This document shows positions 15,213 to 24,900 of a stretch of 64,000 bases of DNA, in pieces. Location: assembly GCF_009649685.1 (NCBI RefSeq), contig NZ_WJPK01000002.1, positions 1,151,793 to 1,215,792 on the forward strand. Reading direction: 5' to 3'. The position numbers were made by a program, and so were the translations under genes. Positions within the stretch are counted from its first letter, which is position 1, and every line of letters starts with the position of its first letter. A model generated the notes under the pieces. That model saw nothing but the letters and a program-made list of their open reading frames with translations. It did not search any database and was not told where the DNA came from. The DNA comes from Flavobacteriaceae bacterium EG-1. Its GTDB lineage: Bacteria; Bacteroidota; Bacteroidia; Flavobacteriales; Flavobacteriaceae.

Positions 15213-16367
15213 ATGAGCCAAAAAAAATTAAAATTCAATAGTAAGACAATTCATGGGGGTCAAAAACCTGATAAGGCTTATGGCGCTGTAATGCCGCCTA
15301 TTTATCAAACATCTACTTTTGCACAAACTACACCTGGAGGACATCAAGGTTTTGAATATTCTCGCAGTGGAAATCCCACGCGTAGCGCACTAGAAAATTC
15401 TTTGGCAAGTATTGAAAGTGGTAATTATGGATTGGCATTTGGTAGTGGTCTTGCTGCAATGGATGCTGTGATAAAATTGCTAAGCCCAGGAGATGAGGTA
15501 ATCTCAACAAATGATTTGTATGGAGGTAGTTATCGGATATTTAAACAGATATTCGAAAAATACGGAATAGTGTTTCATTTTGTTGGAATGCAAAATGTCG
15601 CTGAAATTGAAAAGAAAATAAATACTAAAACACGCTTAATCTGGGTAGAAACACCGACGAACCCCATGATGAATATTATAGATATTAAAGCGGTTTCAAA
15701 GTTAGCACAAAAACATAATGTTTTATTAGCTGTTGACAATACCTTTGCAACTCCTTATTTGCAAAGACCTTTGGAAATGGGTGCTGATATTGTTATGCAT
15801 TCAGCTACCAAGTATTTGGGAGGGCATTCAGATGTCGTACTTGGCGCTTTAGTAGTAAAAGACAAAGAATTAGCGGATCAATTATATTTTATTCAAAATG
15901 CTAGTGGTGCTGTTTGTGGCCCGATGGATAGTTTTCTAGTATTGCGGGGTATTAAAACCTTACACGTACGTATGCAACGCCATTGTGAAAATGGAAGAGC
16001 CATAGCGGAATATCTTCAAAATCATCCGAAAATTGAAAAAGTATATTGGCCTGGCTTAGAATCGCACCCAAATCATGCAGTTGCCAAAGAGCAAATGAAT
16101 GATTTTGGAGGAATGATTTCTTTTATTCCTAAAGGTGCATCTTATAACGACGCTATTAAAATAGTGGAGAATCTAAATGTTTTTACTTTGGCCGAATCTC
16201 TTGGCGGTGTTGAAAGTTTAGCAGGACATCCAGCAAGTATGACTCATGCAAGCATTCCTAAAGAAGAACGTGAAAAAAGTGGCGTTGTAGATTCATTAAT
16301 TAGGTTGAGCGTTGGAATTGAGGACGCTTCTGATTTAATAGAAGACTTAGAACAAGCTATCGGATAG
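15213..16367 (+). CDS. Cystathionine gamma-synthase/lyase (PLP-dependent trans-sulfuration enzyme)
   Basis: A 384-residue Cys/Met metabolism PLP enzyme. The pyridoxal phosphate Lys is Lys200 in MHSATKYLGGHSD; Tyr49-Ser-Arg51 (EYSRSGNPTR) contributes to the neighbouring subunit's phosphate site and Asp175 (AVDNTFATP) faces the cofactor nitrogen. The length and the SLGGVESLAGHPASMTHA segment fit the MetB/MetC/CGL group. Whether it is a synthase (methionine synthesis) or a lyase (cysteine release) cannot be told from sequence alone. It has its own well-formed promoter and no operon partners. Confidence 0.9.
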   Translation: MSQKKLKFNSKTIHGGQKPDKAYGAVMPPIYQTSTFAQTTPGGHQGFEYSRSGNPTRSALENSLASIESGNYGLAFGSGLAAMDAVIKLLSPGDEVISTNDLYGGSYRIFKQIFEKYGIVFHFVGMQNVAEIEKKINTKTRLIWVETPTNPMMNIIDIKAVSKLAQKHNVLLAVDNTFATPYLQRPLEMGADIVMHSATKYLGGHSDVVLGALVVKDKELADQLYFIQNASGAVCGPMDSFLVLRGIKTLHVRMQRHCENGRAIAEYLQNHPKIEKVYWPGLESHPNHAVAKEQMNDFGGMISFIPKGASYNDAIKIVENLNVFTLAESLGGVESLAGHPASMTHASIPKEEREKSGVVDSLIRLSVGIEDASDLIEDLEQAIG

Positions 16368-16417
16368 TTTTTTTGCATTATTTTTAAAAAAACACTACTT
16401 AAAATATAGGAATATCA

Positions 16418-16425
16418 TAATTTTG
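16418..16425 (+). promoter_or_regulatory. Putative gdhA -7 box
   Basis: TAATTTTG matches TAnnTTTG. It leaves a leader of about 65 nt before the gdhA ATG. The leader holds an ACCTAG/CTAGGT hairpin (16454-16475) and a seven-codon reading frame at 16467-16490. Confidence 0.45.
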
Positions 16426-16495
16426 CCGTTTAATTTTAAATTCAATAATCAAAACCTAGATTTATTATGCTAGGTAAATTTATTTACTAGAATTT

Positions 16496-17851
16496 ATGGA
16501 CGCAAAAATGCAAGCAAAAATTGATAAATTTATGGATGAGGTAAAGGTCAGAAATGGTCATGAACCCGAATTCATACAGGCAGTTCAAGAAGTTGCCGAA
16601 ACAGTAATTCCTTATATAGCTCGAAAAAAGATATACAGTGGCAAGAATATTCTGTTACGAATGGTGGAACCTGAACGACTCATTTCGTTTCGCGTTTCTT
16701 GGGTTGACGATAAAGGAGAAATTCATGTAAATCGTGGATATCGTATTCAAATGAATTCTGCTATTGGTCCCTATAAAGGAGGGCTTCGATTTCATCCTTC
16801 AGTCAATGCAAGTATTCTTAAGTTTTTAGCCTTTGAACAAGTCTTTAAAAATAGTTTAACTACGTTGCCTATGGGTGGTGGTAAAGGAGGTTCAGATTTT
16901 GACCCGAAAGGTAAGTCTGATGATGAGGTTATGCGTTTTTGTCATGCTTTTATGAGTGAATTATGCAGACATATAGGACCAAATACCGATGTGCCAGCTG
17001 GTGATATTGGTGTTGGCGCTCGTGAAATTGGATTTTTATTTGGTATGTATAAAAAAATGCGAAATGAATTTACTGGTGTTTTAACTGGGAAGGGTCTTTC
17101 TTGGGGCGGTTCTAAAATTAGACCAGAAGCAACGGGTTATGGTACTGTTTACTTTGCGCAGAGTATGTTGAATACAAAAGATGATAGTTTTGAAAATAAA
17201 ACTGTCGTTATTTCAGGATCAGGTAATGTAGCTCAGTATGCGGCTGAAAAAGTGATTTATTTGGGAGGAAAAGTGGTAACTCTTTCAGATTCTGGAGGAT
17301 ACATTTACGATAGCGAAGGTATTGATAAGAAAAAACTAGCTTTTGTTATGGATTTAAAAAATAATAAAAGAGGTCGTATTTCTGAATATGCAAAGAAATA
17401 TAAATCTGCCAAATTTATAAGTGGTAAAACACCATGGGAAATAGCATGTGATGTGGCTTTACCTTGTGCTACACAAAACGAATTGGATGGTAAAAGTGCC
17501 AAAACCTTAATTAAAAATAAATGTATTTGCGTTGCTGAAGGTGCCAATATGCCTTCTACACCAGATGCAATTCACGAATTTCAAAAGGCGCAAATACTAT
17601 TTGCTCCAGGTAAAGCTTCTAACGCTGGAGGCGTTGCTACTTCGGGCTTAGAAATGTCACAGAATTCTTTGCGTATTAGTTGGACACGCGAGGAAGTTGA
17701 TGATCGATTAAAAGATATCATGGAAGAAATACATAATTCTTGTCTTGAATATGGTAAAGATAAAGATGGTTATTGTAATTATGTAAAAGGTGCTAATATT
17801 GCAGGTTTTGTTAAAGTGGCCGATGCAATGTTAGCACAAGGTGTTATTTAA
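16496..17851 (+). CDS. gdhA: NADP-specific glutamate dehydrogenase
   Basis: A 451-residue cytosolic enzyme that aminates 2-oxoglutarate with ammonium and NADPH. It has GPYKGGLRFHPSVN (91-104) and LPMGGGKGGSDFDPKGKS around catalytic Lys130, then the DVPAGDIGVGAREIG region. The Rossmann domain carries SGSGNVAQYAAEK near 241-253. Length and the N-terminal extension match hexameric NADP-type GDH of bacteria. Single gene with its own promoter and a strong terminator at 17882-17916, consistent with regulation on its own, probably by nitrogen status. Confidence 0.96.
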   Translation: MDAKMQAKIDKFMDEVKVRNGHEPEFIQAVQEVAETVIPYIARKKIYSGKNILLRMVEPERLISFRVSWVDDKGEIHVNRGYRIQMNSAIGPYKGGLRFHPSVNASILKFLAFEQVFKNSLTTLPMGGGKGGSDFDPKGKSDDEVMRFCHAFMSELCRHIGPNTDVPAGDIGVGAREIGFLFGMYKKMRNEFTGVLTGKGLSWGGSKIRPEATGYGTVYFAQSMLNTKDDSFENKTVVISGSGNVAQYAAEKVIYLGGKVVTLSDSGGYIYDSEGIDKKKLAFVMDLKNNKRGRISEYAKKYKSAKFISGKTPWEIACDVALPCATQNELDGKSAKTLIKNKCICVAEGANMPSTPDAIHEFQKAQILFAPGKASNAGGVATSGLEMSQNSLRISWTREEVDDRLKDIMEEIHNSCLEYGKDKDGYCNYVKGANIAGFVKVADAMLAQGVI

Positions 17852-17881
17852 ATTGAAAATTATTTTTATAAAATGAAATAT

Positions 17882-17916
17882 AACCCATAGTTATTTTTAA
17901 ACTATGGGTTTTTTTT
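17882..17916 (+). terminator. Intrinsic terminator after gdhA
   Basis: Eleven-base-pair stem (AACCCATAGTT with AACTATGGGTT) around a 7-nt loop, followed by a T tract. Confidence 0.88.
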
Positions 17917-17956
17917 GAACTTTGGTATTTAAAATATGTACTTCAAACAATCCCGT

Positions 17957-17964
17957 TATATTTG
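17957..17964 (+). promoter_or_regulatory. Putative recO -7 box
   Basis: TATATTTG, a TAnnTTTG match 20 bp before the recO ATG. Confidence 0.45.
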
Positions 17965-17984
17965 TATTGAATGCAATTTAATTT

Positions 17985-18704
17985 ATGCAAATAACAACTA
18001 AAGGAATTGTACTTTCTACATTGAAATTCGGTGATACTAGCCTTATTTCAAGAATTTATACCGCCTCTGATGGTTTGAAATCTTATTTATTAAAAGGAGT
18101 ATTAACCTCTAAAAAAGGAAAACTAAAAGCAGCCTATTTTCAACCCTTAATGCAATTAGAAATAAATGCTATTCATAAAAATAAAGGCACATTAGAAAGC
18201 ATAAGAGATGTAAAAGTCGAATATCACTATCAATCACTACATACCGAAATTGCCAAAAATTCTATGGTTTTATTTCTGTCGGAAATGTTGAGTAATGCTA
18301 TTCGTGAAGAAGAGTCAAATAATGAATTATTTCAATTTTTAGAGGCTTCTTTGCAATGGTTGGATAATCATGATAAAATTGCAAATTTTCATTTGCTTTT
18401 TCTTTTAAATCTTACTAAATATTTGGGATTTTATCCAGACACAGAAAATTTTTCATCAAATTGCTTCGATCTCGTGGATGGTGTTTTTGTTGATTTGCCT
18501 TCAAGCAATTCTTTTATTACAGATGAAAATTTAGTATTATTCAAAAGGTTGTTAGGCACAAATTTTGATGCTATTCATGACATAACCATGAAAAAAACCA
18601 ACAGGCAAGAATTATTGAAGTCAATAGTGCTTTATTTTGAACTGCACTTACAAGGATTTCGTAAACCTAAATCACTTGCTGTTTTAAATGAAGTATTTAG
18701 TTGA
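17985..18704 (+). CDS. recO: DNA repair protein RecO
   Basis: A 239-residue recombination mediator that helps load RecA on SSB-coated single-stranded DNA. The N-terminal OB fold begins TTKGIVLSTLKFGDTSLISRIYT and continues with LLKGVLTSKKGKLK, both hallmark RecO segments; a helical C-terminal domain follows. Only one Cys (about 165) is present in that half, so the four-Cys zinc module of some RecO proteins is absent. Its TGA stop overlaps the ATG of the following TonB receptor gene in a TGATG arrangement, meaning translational coupling. Confidence 0.93.
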   Translation: MQITTKGIVLSTLKFGDTSLISRIYTASDGLKSYLLKGVLTSKKGKLKAAYFQPLMQLEINAIHKNKGTLESIRDVKVEYHYQSLHTEIAKNSMVLFLSEMLSNAIREEESNNELFQFLEASLQWLDNHDKIANFHLLFLLNLTKYLGFYPDTENFSSNCFDLVDGVFVDLPSSNSFITDENLVLFKRLLGTNFDAIHDITMKKTNRQELLKSIVLYFELHLQGFRKPKSLAVLNEVFS

Positions 18705-21115
18705 TGCAAAAGACCTTATTCTTTGTTATTTTCTTGTGCCTTCAAATTTCTATAGCCCAAGAGATTACTATTTTAGATAGTGATACTAATGAGCCAGTGG
18801 CCAATGTTGCTGTTTATAATCTTGATCATTCTAAAACTTCTATATCTGATATTGATGGTAAATGCAATCTCAATGTATTTAATAGTAACGAACGAATTAT
18901 ATTTAAACATTTAAGTTACCAAGAGAGACGAATTGTAAAAAATACGATAGTACGTAAAAAACAAATTGTTTACTTGGTTATGAAAGCAGAACAATTGGAT
19001 GAAGTAGTTATGTCCGTCTCAAAATGGGAGCAGCAAAAAAAAGATATTCCACATAAAACAATTTCTATAAATGCTAGGCAAATTGAGTTTGTAAACCCAC
19101 AAACAGCAGCAGACTTATTGCAAAGTAGCGGTAAAGTTTTTGTTCAAAAAAGTCAAATGGGTGGTGGAAGTCCAATGATTAGGGGGTTTGCTACAAATCG
19201 GCTATTACTTTCTGTAGATGGTGTTCGAATGAATAATGCAATTTTTCGAGGAGGTAATATTCAAAATGTTATTTCTGTTGACCCATTTACCGTAAAAAAT
19301 ACTGAAGTAATTTTTGGACCAGGCTCCGTAATATATGGTAGTGATGCCATTGGTGGTGTGATGAATTTCTATACTAAAACGCCAGAATTTTCAATGAATG
19401 ATAGCCTTTTAGTTCAAGGCAACGCCAACTACCGATTTACTTCTGCAAATATGGAAAATACTGTACATGCAGATATTAATCTAGGTAAAAATAAATGGGC
19501 TTTCTTAACCAGTTTAACTTATAACAAGTTTGGAGATTTGACTATGGGTGAACATGGTCCTGAATCCTATTTAAGAACAAGTTTCGTTGAACGAATTGCT
19601 GGTGTTGATGTTGAGGTAGTTAACAGTAATCCGAAAACTCAGAAACCAACAGGTTATAATCAGATGAATTTTATGCAGAAGATTGAATTTAGGCCTAGTA
19701 ATTATTGGCATTTTAAATTTGGTACTCATTATTCAGAAACTACCGATTATTCTAGATATGATAGATTAATACGCCCTTCTTCTGATGGAACGAATTTAAG
19801 GTCGTCAGAATGGTATTATGGCCCACAAAAATGGTTTATGAGTAACTTTCAAGTTAAACAAATTGGGAAGGGAAATTTTTATGATGGTTTAAAATTAACT
19901 GCAGCCTATCAACATTTTGAAGAAAGTAGAAACGATAGAAATTTTCAAGACTTAGTATTATTTAGCACTCAAGAGGAAGTTGATGCTTTTTCGATGAATG
20001 TAGATTTCGAAAATAAAAAAATAGGCAATTCTAGAATTTACTATGGTGGTGAATATGTTTATAATAAAGTGGCTTCGGAAGGCGAGCAGCAAAATATTGA
20101 AACAAAGCTATCGCTAGATGCAGCTTCACGATATCCTAATGGAGCTAGTTGGCAGACTTTAGCGGGTTATGTAAATGCTGAATATAAAGCAAAACCAAAT
20201 CTTTCAATACTCACAGGATTGCGTTACAGCCATGTTTGGCTGAATGCTGTTTTTGATAAAACCTTTTACCCATTCCCATTTGATGAAGCAAGTTTAAATA
20301 ATGGAGCTTTAACCGGTGGTATTGGATTTAGTTGGTTTCCTAAAGCAGATTTGCAACTTACCTTAAATGGCTCTACCGGATTTAGGTCGCCAAATGTAGA
20401 TGATATTGGAAAAGTTTTTGATTCTGAACCTGGTTCAGTAGTAGTGCCAAATTTAGATTTAGAGCCGGAATATGCATATAACGCGGAATTAGGTTTAAGA
20501 AAGAACTTCAAAGATAAAGTCGTTTTCAAAGCTGCGGCTTATTATACTTATTTAGTTGATGCGTTAGTACGAAGAGATTTTGAATTTAACGGACAGTCTG
20601 AAATTTTGTATAATGGTGAACTGAGTAATGTACAAGCAATTCAAAATGCGGCAAAAGCGTTTGTTTATGGTTTAGAATTAGGTTTTGAAGCTTTCCTAAC
20701 AGACAATCTTTCATTGTCTTCTAATCTAACTTTTATAAATGGTATTGAAGAAGAACCAGATGGTACAGAAACCCCTGCAAGGCATGTGACTCCTACTTTT
20801 GCAGATTTTCATATACTTTGGAAAAATCAAAAACTACAAACAGATTTATTTTTGAACTATAATGGAGAAATCTCGAATAAAAACTTGGCTTCTTCCGAGA
20901 AAAGTAAGAGCTATATTTATGCTTTGGATGAAGAAGGAAATCCATTTTCACCTTCTTGGTATACCCTAAATACACGAGCACAGTATAGTTTTAATAATAA
21001 ATGGAAAGTATCTTTGAATTTTGATAATGTTACGAATCAACGTTATCGTACATATTCTTCGGGTATTGCAGCACCTGGTAGAAGTTTAATTATAGGACTT
21101 GGTTATAGTTTTTAA
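18704..21115 (+). CDS. TonB-dependent outer-membrane receptor
   Basis: An 803-residue receptor. I use the ATG at 18704, which overlaps the recO stop by one base, rather than the TTG 3 bp earlier. Residues 1-19 are a signal peptide ending in AQ; 20-105 form a carboxypeptidase-regulatory-like domain (DSDTNEPVANVAVYN); the plug follows (IRGFATNRLLLSVDGVRMNN and YGSDAIGGVMNFYT); the rest is a 22-strand barrel ending in the aromatic GLGYSF. It resembles haem or siderophore receptors but substrate residues cannot be assigned. No SusD partner is present. Confidence 0.93.
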   Translation: MQKTLFFVIFLCLQISIAQEITILDSDTNEPVANVAVYNLDHSKTSISDIDGKCNLNVFNSNERIIFKHLSYQERRIVKNTIVRKKQIVYLVMKAEQLDEVVMSVSKWEQQKKDIPHKTISINARQIEFVNPQTAADLLQSSGKVFVQKSQMGGGSPMIRGFATNRLLLSVDGVRMNNAIFRGGNIQNVISVDPFTVKNTEVIFGPGSVIYGSDAIGGVMNFYTKTPEFSMNDSLLVQGNANYRFTSANMENTVHADINLGKNKWAFLTSLTYNKFGDLTMGEHGPESYLRTSFVERIAGVDVEVVNSNPKTQKPTGYNQMNFMQKIEFRPSNYWHFKFGTHYSETTDYSRYDRLIRPSSDGTNLRSSEWYYGPQKWFMSNFQVKQIGKGNFYDGLKLTAAYQHFEESRNDRNFQDLVLFSTQEEVDAFSMNVDFENKKIGNSRIYYGGEYVYNKVASEGEQQNIETKLSLDAASRYPNGASWQTLAGYVNAEYKAKPNLSILTGLRYSHVWLNAVFDKTFYPFPFDEASLNNGALTGGIGFSWFPKADLQLTLNGSTGFRSPNVDDIGKVFDSEPGSVVVPNLDLEPEYAYNAELGLRKNFKDKVVFKAAAYYTYLVDALVRRDFEFNGQSEILYNGELSNVQAIQNAAKAFVYGLELGFEAFLTDNLSLSSNLTFINGIEEEPDGTETPARHVTPTFADFHILWKNQKLQTDLFLNYNGEISNKNLASSEKSKSYIYALDEEGNPFSPSWYTLNTRAQYSFNNKWKVSLNFDNVTNQRYRTYSSGIAAPGRSLIIGLGYSF

Positions 21116-21128
21116 GTAAGTTTAATTC

Positions 21129-21158
21129 AAAAAAAAACCCCGACTTATAAGTCAGGGT
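21129..21158 (-). terminator. Intrinsic terminator of the repeat lipoprotein gene
   Basis: On the minus strand a ten-base-pair stem ACCCTGACTT/AAGTCGGGGT (one G-U pair) is followed by nine T residues. It lies just past the minus-strand lipoprotein stop codon and may also stop readthrough of the receptor gene. Confidence 0.75.
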
Positions 21159-21181
21159 CTTTAAATACCTTAGCCAATTAA

Positions 21182-21631
21182 TTAGTTCACGGCATCTTTA
21201 GCGTCTTGTTTTAAATCGCTAGCAGCTCCTTTAGCTTTGTCAACAGCATTTCCGGCAGCTTCTTTTGCATCAGCACCAGCAGCCTTAGCCTTGTCAACAG
21301 CATTTCCAGCTGCATCTTTAGCAGAGTCTACAGCGTTGCCAGCAGCATCTTTAGCTGAATCAACTGCATTTCCAGCGGCATCAACGGCATCAGAACCAGC
21401 GTCTTTTGCTGCATCTATAGCATCAGAACCAGCTTCTTTAGCAGCGTCAACTGCCTCACCAGCTTTATTCATAGCTCCTTCAGCAGCTTCGCCAACAGCT
21501 TCTCCTGCTTCTTCAGCAGCATCGGCAGCAGCCTCAGTTGCTTCAGCAGCTTTGTCAGCAGTTTCTCTACAAGAAATAAATGATACGCTCATTGCTACCA
21601 TTAAAATCGAACTTAAAATTACTTTTTTCAT
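21182..21631 (-). CDS. Ala-rich lipoprotein with 11-residue (LEA-like) repeats
   Basis: A 149-residue lipoprotein. Starting at the ATG at 21631 gives a signal sequence with lipobox (SVSFISC); an earlier in-frame ATG at 21667 would add 12 residues ahead of it. The mature part is almost all Ala, Asp, Glu, Lys and Gly in 11-residue units such as AAGNAVDSAKD, repeated two times exactly and several more times with changes. An 11-mer amphipathic helix period is the signature of group 3 LEA and apolipoprotein-like proteins. Function is unknown; a protective or membrane-surface role is an inference. It lies between a TonB receptor and ileS with its own terminator. Confidence 0.8.
   Translation of the reverse strand: MKKVILSSILMVAMSVSFISCRETADKAAEATEAAADAAEEAGEAVGEAAEGAMNKAGEAVDAAKEAGSDAIDAAKDAGSDAVDAAGNAVDSAKDAAGNAVDSAKDAAGNAVDKAKAAGADAKEAAGNAVDKAKGAASDLKQDAKDAVN
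21237..21450. repeat. Tandem 33-bp-period repeats inside the lipoprotein gene
   Basis: Near-identical units encoding AAGNAVDSAKD-type 11-mers recur at about 33-bp steps (for example around 21300-21370). The low complexity makes an antisense reading frame look long; it is a by-product. Confidence 0.7.
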
Positions 21632-21898
21632 TTGCTTTGTTATTAGTATTTTATTGTTAATGATCATTGGATATACGCATAAGAATAGGTTTTAGATTCT
21701 TTAAATAGAATTAAAAATAATTTGTTAAAATTTTTATGGCAGAATTATGAATTTGAAAAAATACCAAGGAGTAGCATAATTTGTTATTATTTAATTCCAA
21801 AAAGGTCTTTGTTTGTAATAGGTTTTATAATTTGCTGTTACCCATAATAAAAGGGATGTGCTTTTTATGTGAAAGGTTTAACTTCCTTAAAAAATCAC

Positions 21899-21906
21899 TA
21901 ATTTTG
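21899..21906 (+). promoter_or_regulatory. Putative ileS -7 box
   Basis: TAATTTTG followed by CAGCC, a form frequent ahead of flavobacterial core genes, 25 bp before the ileS ATG. The 264-bp gap before ileS shows nothing else, including no T-box-like structure I can support. Confidence 0.5.
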
Positions 21907-21931
21907 CAGCCTTAATTTTAGTAGTAAGAAC

Positions 21932-24900
21932 ATGAAATTCGCGGAATACAAAGGATTAGATTTACCCAAAATAGCTGATGAAATATTAAGTTATTGGAAA
22001 ACGAATGACATTTTTGAAAAAAGTGTTACTACTCGAGAGGGTAAAGAAAATTATGTTTTTTATGAAGGACCACCTTCCGCCAATGGTATGCCAGGAATTC
22101 ATCATGTAATGGCGCGCACCATAAAAGATATTTTTCCAAGGTATAAGACCATGAAAGGCTTTCAAGTAAAACGTAAAGCAGGTTGGGATACACATGGATT
22201 GCCTATTGAATTAGGCGTCGAAAAGGAGCTTGGAATCACCAAGGAGGATATTGGTGTGAAAATATCTGTGGAAGATTATAATGCGGCATGTAAGAAGGCT
22301 GTAATGCGATACACAGATGTTTGGAATGAAATGACTGAGAAAGTTGGATATTGGGTAGATATGGAGGATCCCTATATAACTTATAAGTCTAAGTATATGG
22401 AAACTGTTTGGTGGTTGCTCAAACAGATTTATGAAAAAGGCCTTATTTATAAGGGTTATACTATTCAACCATATTCGCCGAAAGCTGGTACTGGTCTTAG
22501 TTCACACGAGTTAAACCAGCCAGGAACATACCAAGATGTTACAGATACAACGGTAGTAGCCCAATTTAAAGCTGTAGAAGATTCATTGCCTGAATTTCTT
22601 AAAAATGAAGGAACGATATTCTTTTTGGCTTGGACAACTACTCCTTGGACACTTCCTTCTAATACTGCCTTAACCGTAGGGTCTAAAATTGATTATGTAT
22701 TGGTTGAAACCTATAATCAATATACATTTCAACCTATGAATGTAGTATTGGCAAAAAGTTTAGTTTCAAAACAATTTGCTGGAAAATTTGTAAGGGTTGA
22801 CGAAAAATCTGATTTGTTAGCATATAAATCAGGTGATAAAAAAATACCATTTTATATCGTAAAAGAGTTTGTTGGTAAAGACCTTGTTGGTATTAAGTAC
22901 GAACAACTTCTCGATTATGCATTGCCATATGAGGCTGCTGAAAATGCTTTTAGAATTATTGATGGTGATTTTGTGACAACGGAAGATGGAACAGGAATTG
23001 TGCATACAGCGCCAACTTTTGGTGCAGATGATATGTTCGTAGCGCAAAAAGCAGTGCCACCTGTACCGCCACTTTTAGTGTTAGATGAAAATGCTAATCC
23101 AGTACCCTTGGTAGATTTAAAAGGAAAATTTCGTCCGGAAATGGATGATTTAGCTGGCAAATATGTAAAAAACGAATATTATGAAGATGGTGAGGCGCCA
23201 GAACGTTCTGTAGATGTTGAGATAGCCATACGACTCAAAGAAGAAAATAAAGCGTTTAAAGTTGAAAAGTATGTGCACAGTTATCCTAACTGTTGGCGAA
23301 CAGATAAACCTATATTGTATTACCCATTAGATTCTTGGTTTATTAAAATTTCTGATGTAAAAGATAAAATGTTCGAATTGAACAAAACTATCAATTGGAA
23401 ACCAAAAGCTACCGGAGAGGGTAGATTTGGAAACTGGTTAGCAAATGCTAATGATTGGAATTTGTCGCGTTCACGTTATTGGGGTATACCATTACCTATA
23501 TGGCGGACTGAAGACGGATCAGAAGAATTAATGATTGGTTCGGTTAAAGAGCTTAAAGATGAAATGGCAAAAGCAATCAAGGCAGGAGTATTAGAAAAGG
23601 ATATTTTTAAAGATTTTGTTGTTGGTGATATGTCTGAATCTAATTATGATAAAATAGATTTACACAAAAATATAGTTGATCAAATTGTCTTGGTTTCTAA
23701 GGCTGGTAAACCCATGAAACGCGAAAGTGACCTTATTGATGTCTGGTTTGATAGTGGGTCAATGCCTTATGCACAATGGCATTATCCATTTGAAAATGAT
23801 CACTTAATTAATAATAATGAAACTTTCCCGGCAAATTTTATAGCCGAAGGTGTTGATCAAACAAGAGGTTGGTTTTATACATTACATGCAATTGCTACAA
23901 TGGTTTTTGATTCTGTAGCCTATAAAAATGTGGTTTCAAATGGGTTGGTTCTAGACAAAGAAGGTAAGAAAATGTCTAAACGTTTGGGTAATGCCGTTGA
24001 CCCTTTTGAAACTATGAATGCTCATGGTCCGGATGCTACACGCTGGTATATGATCTCTAATGCAAACCCTTGGGATAACTTAAAATTTGATATTGATGGT
24101 ATTGTAGAGGTTAAAAGAAAATTTTTCGGAACTCTTTATAATACTTATTCCTTCTTTTCTCTTTATGCGAATATTGACGAATTTAAATATGCTGAAGCAG
24201 ATATTCCTTTAGAAAAAAGACCAGAAATTGATAGATGGATTTTATCTGAACTCCATACTTTAATAAGTAATGTTGATGACGCCTATGGTGATTACGAACC
24301 TACTAGAGCTACAAGGGCAATTTCTAATTTTGTGCAAGAAAATTTGAGTAATTGGTATGTACGATTGTGCAGAAGGCGCTTCTGGAAAGGAGATTATCAA
24401 GAAGATAAAATATCTGCATACCAGACGTTGTATACATGTTTAATTACTGTTGCTAAATTATCTGCACCTGTAGCACCTTTTTTTATGGATCGCCTGTATA
24501 AAGATTTAATGGCAACAACTAAACAAGAAGCATTTGAAAGTGTTCACTTATCAAATTTTCCGTTATGTGACAAATCTGTTATAGATGTAGCCTTGGAACG
24601 TAAAATGGAAAAAGCTCAAACTATTTCTTCTTTAGTTTTGTCTATACGACAGAAAGAACGAATAAAAGTTCGTCAACCACTAAAGAGAGTTATGATTCCT
24701 ATTTTGAATACAGAACAAAAAGAAGATATTGAAGCAGTTTCAGAATTAATTAAATCTGAAGTAAATGTTAAAAAAATTGAACTTTTGGATGATGCATCTA
24801 ATATTTTGGTTAAACAAATTAAACCTAATTTCAAGGTGTTAGGCCCTAAATATGGGAAGGAAATGAAACAAATTGCACAAAAAGTAAGTGCATTTAAACC

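Noticed and set aside
21632..21667. Upstream start for the repeat lipoprotein
   Set aside because: The extra 12 residues would stand before a complete lipoprotein signal sequence beginning at 21631.
21237..21695. Long Ala/Ser-rich reading frame opposite the repeat lipoprotein gene
   Set aside because: It is the mirror of the low-complexity GC-rich repeats on the other strand; it has no signal or family pattern, and the minus-strand frame has a lipobox and terminator.
22211..23160. Frames opposite ileS
   Set aside because: They overlap conserved synthetase domains entirely and lack recognisable features.
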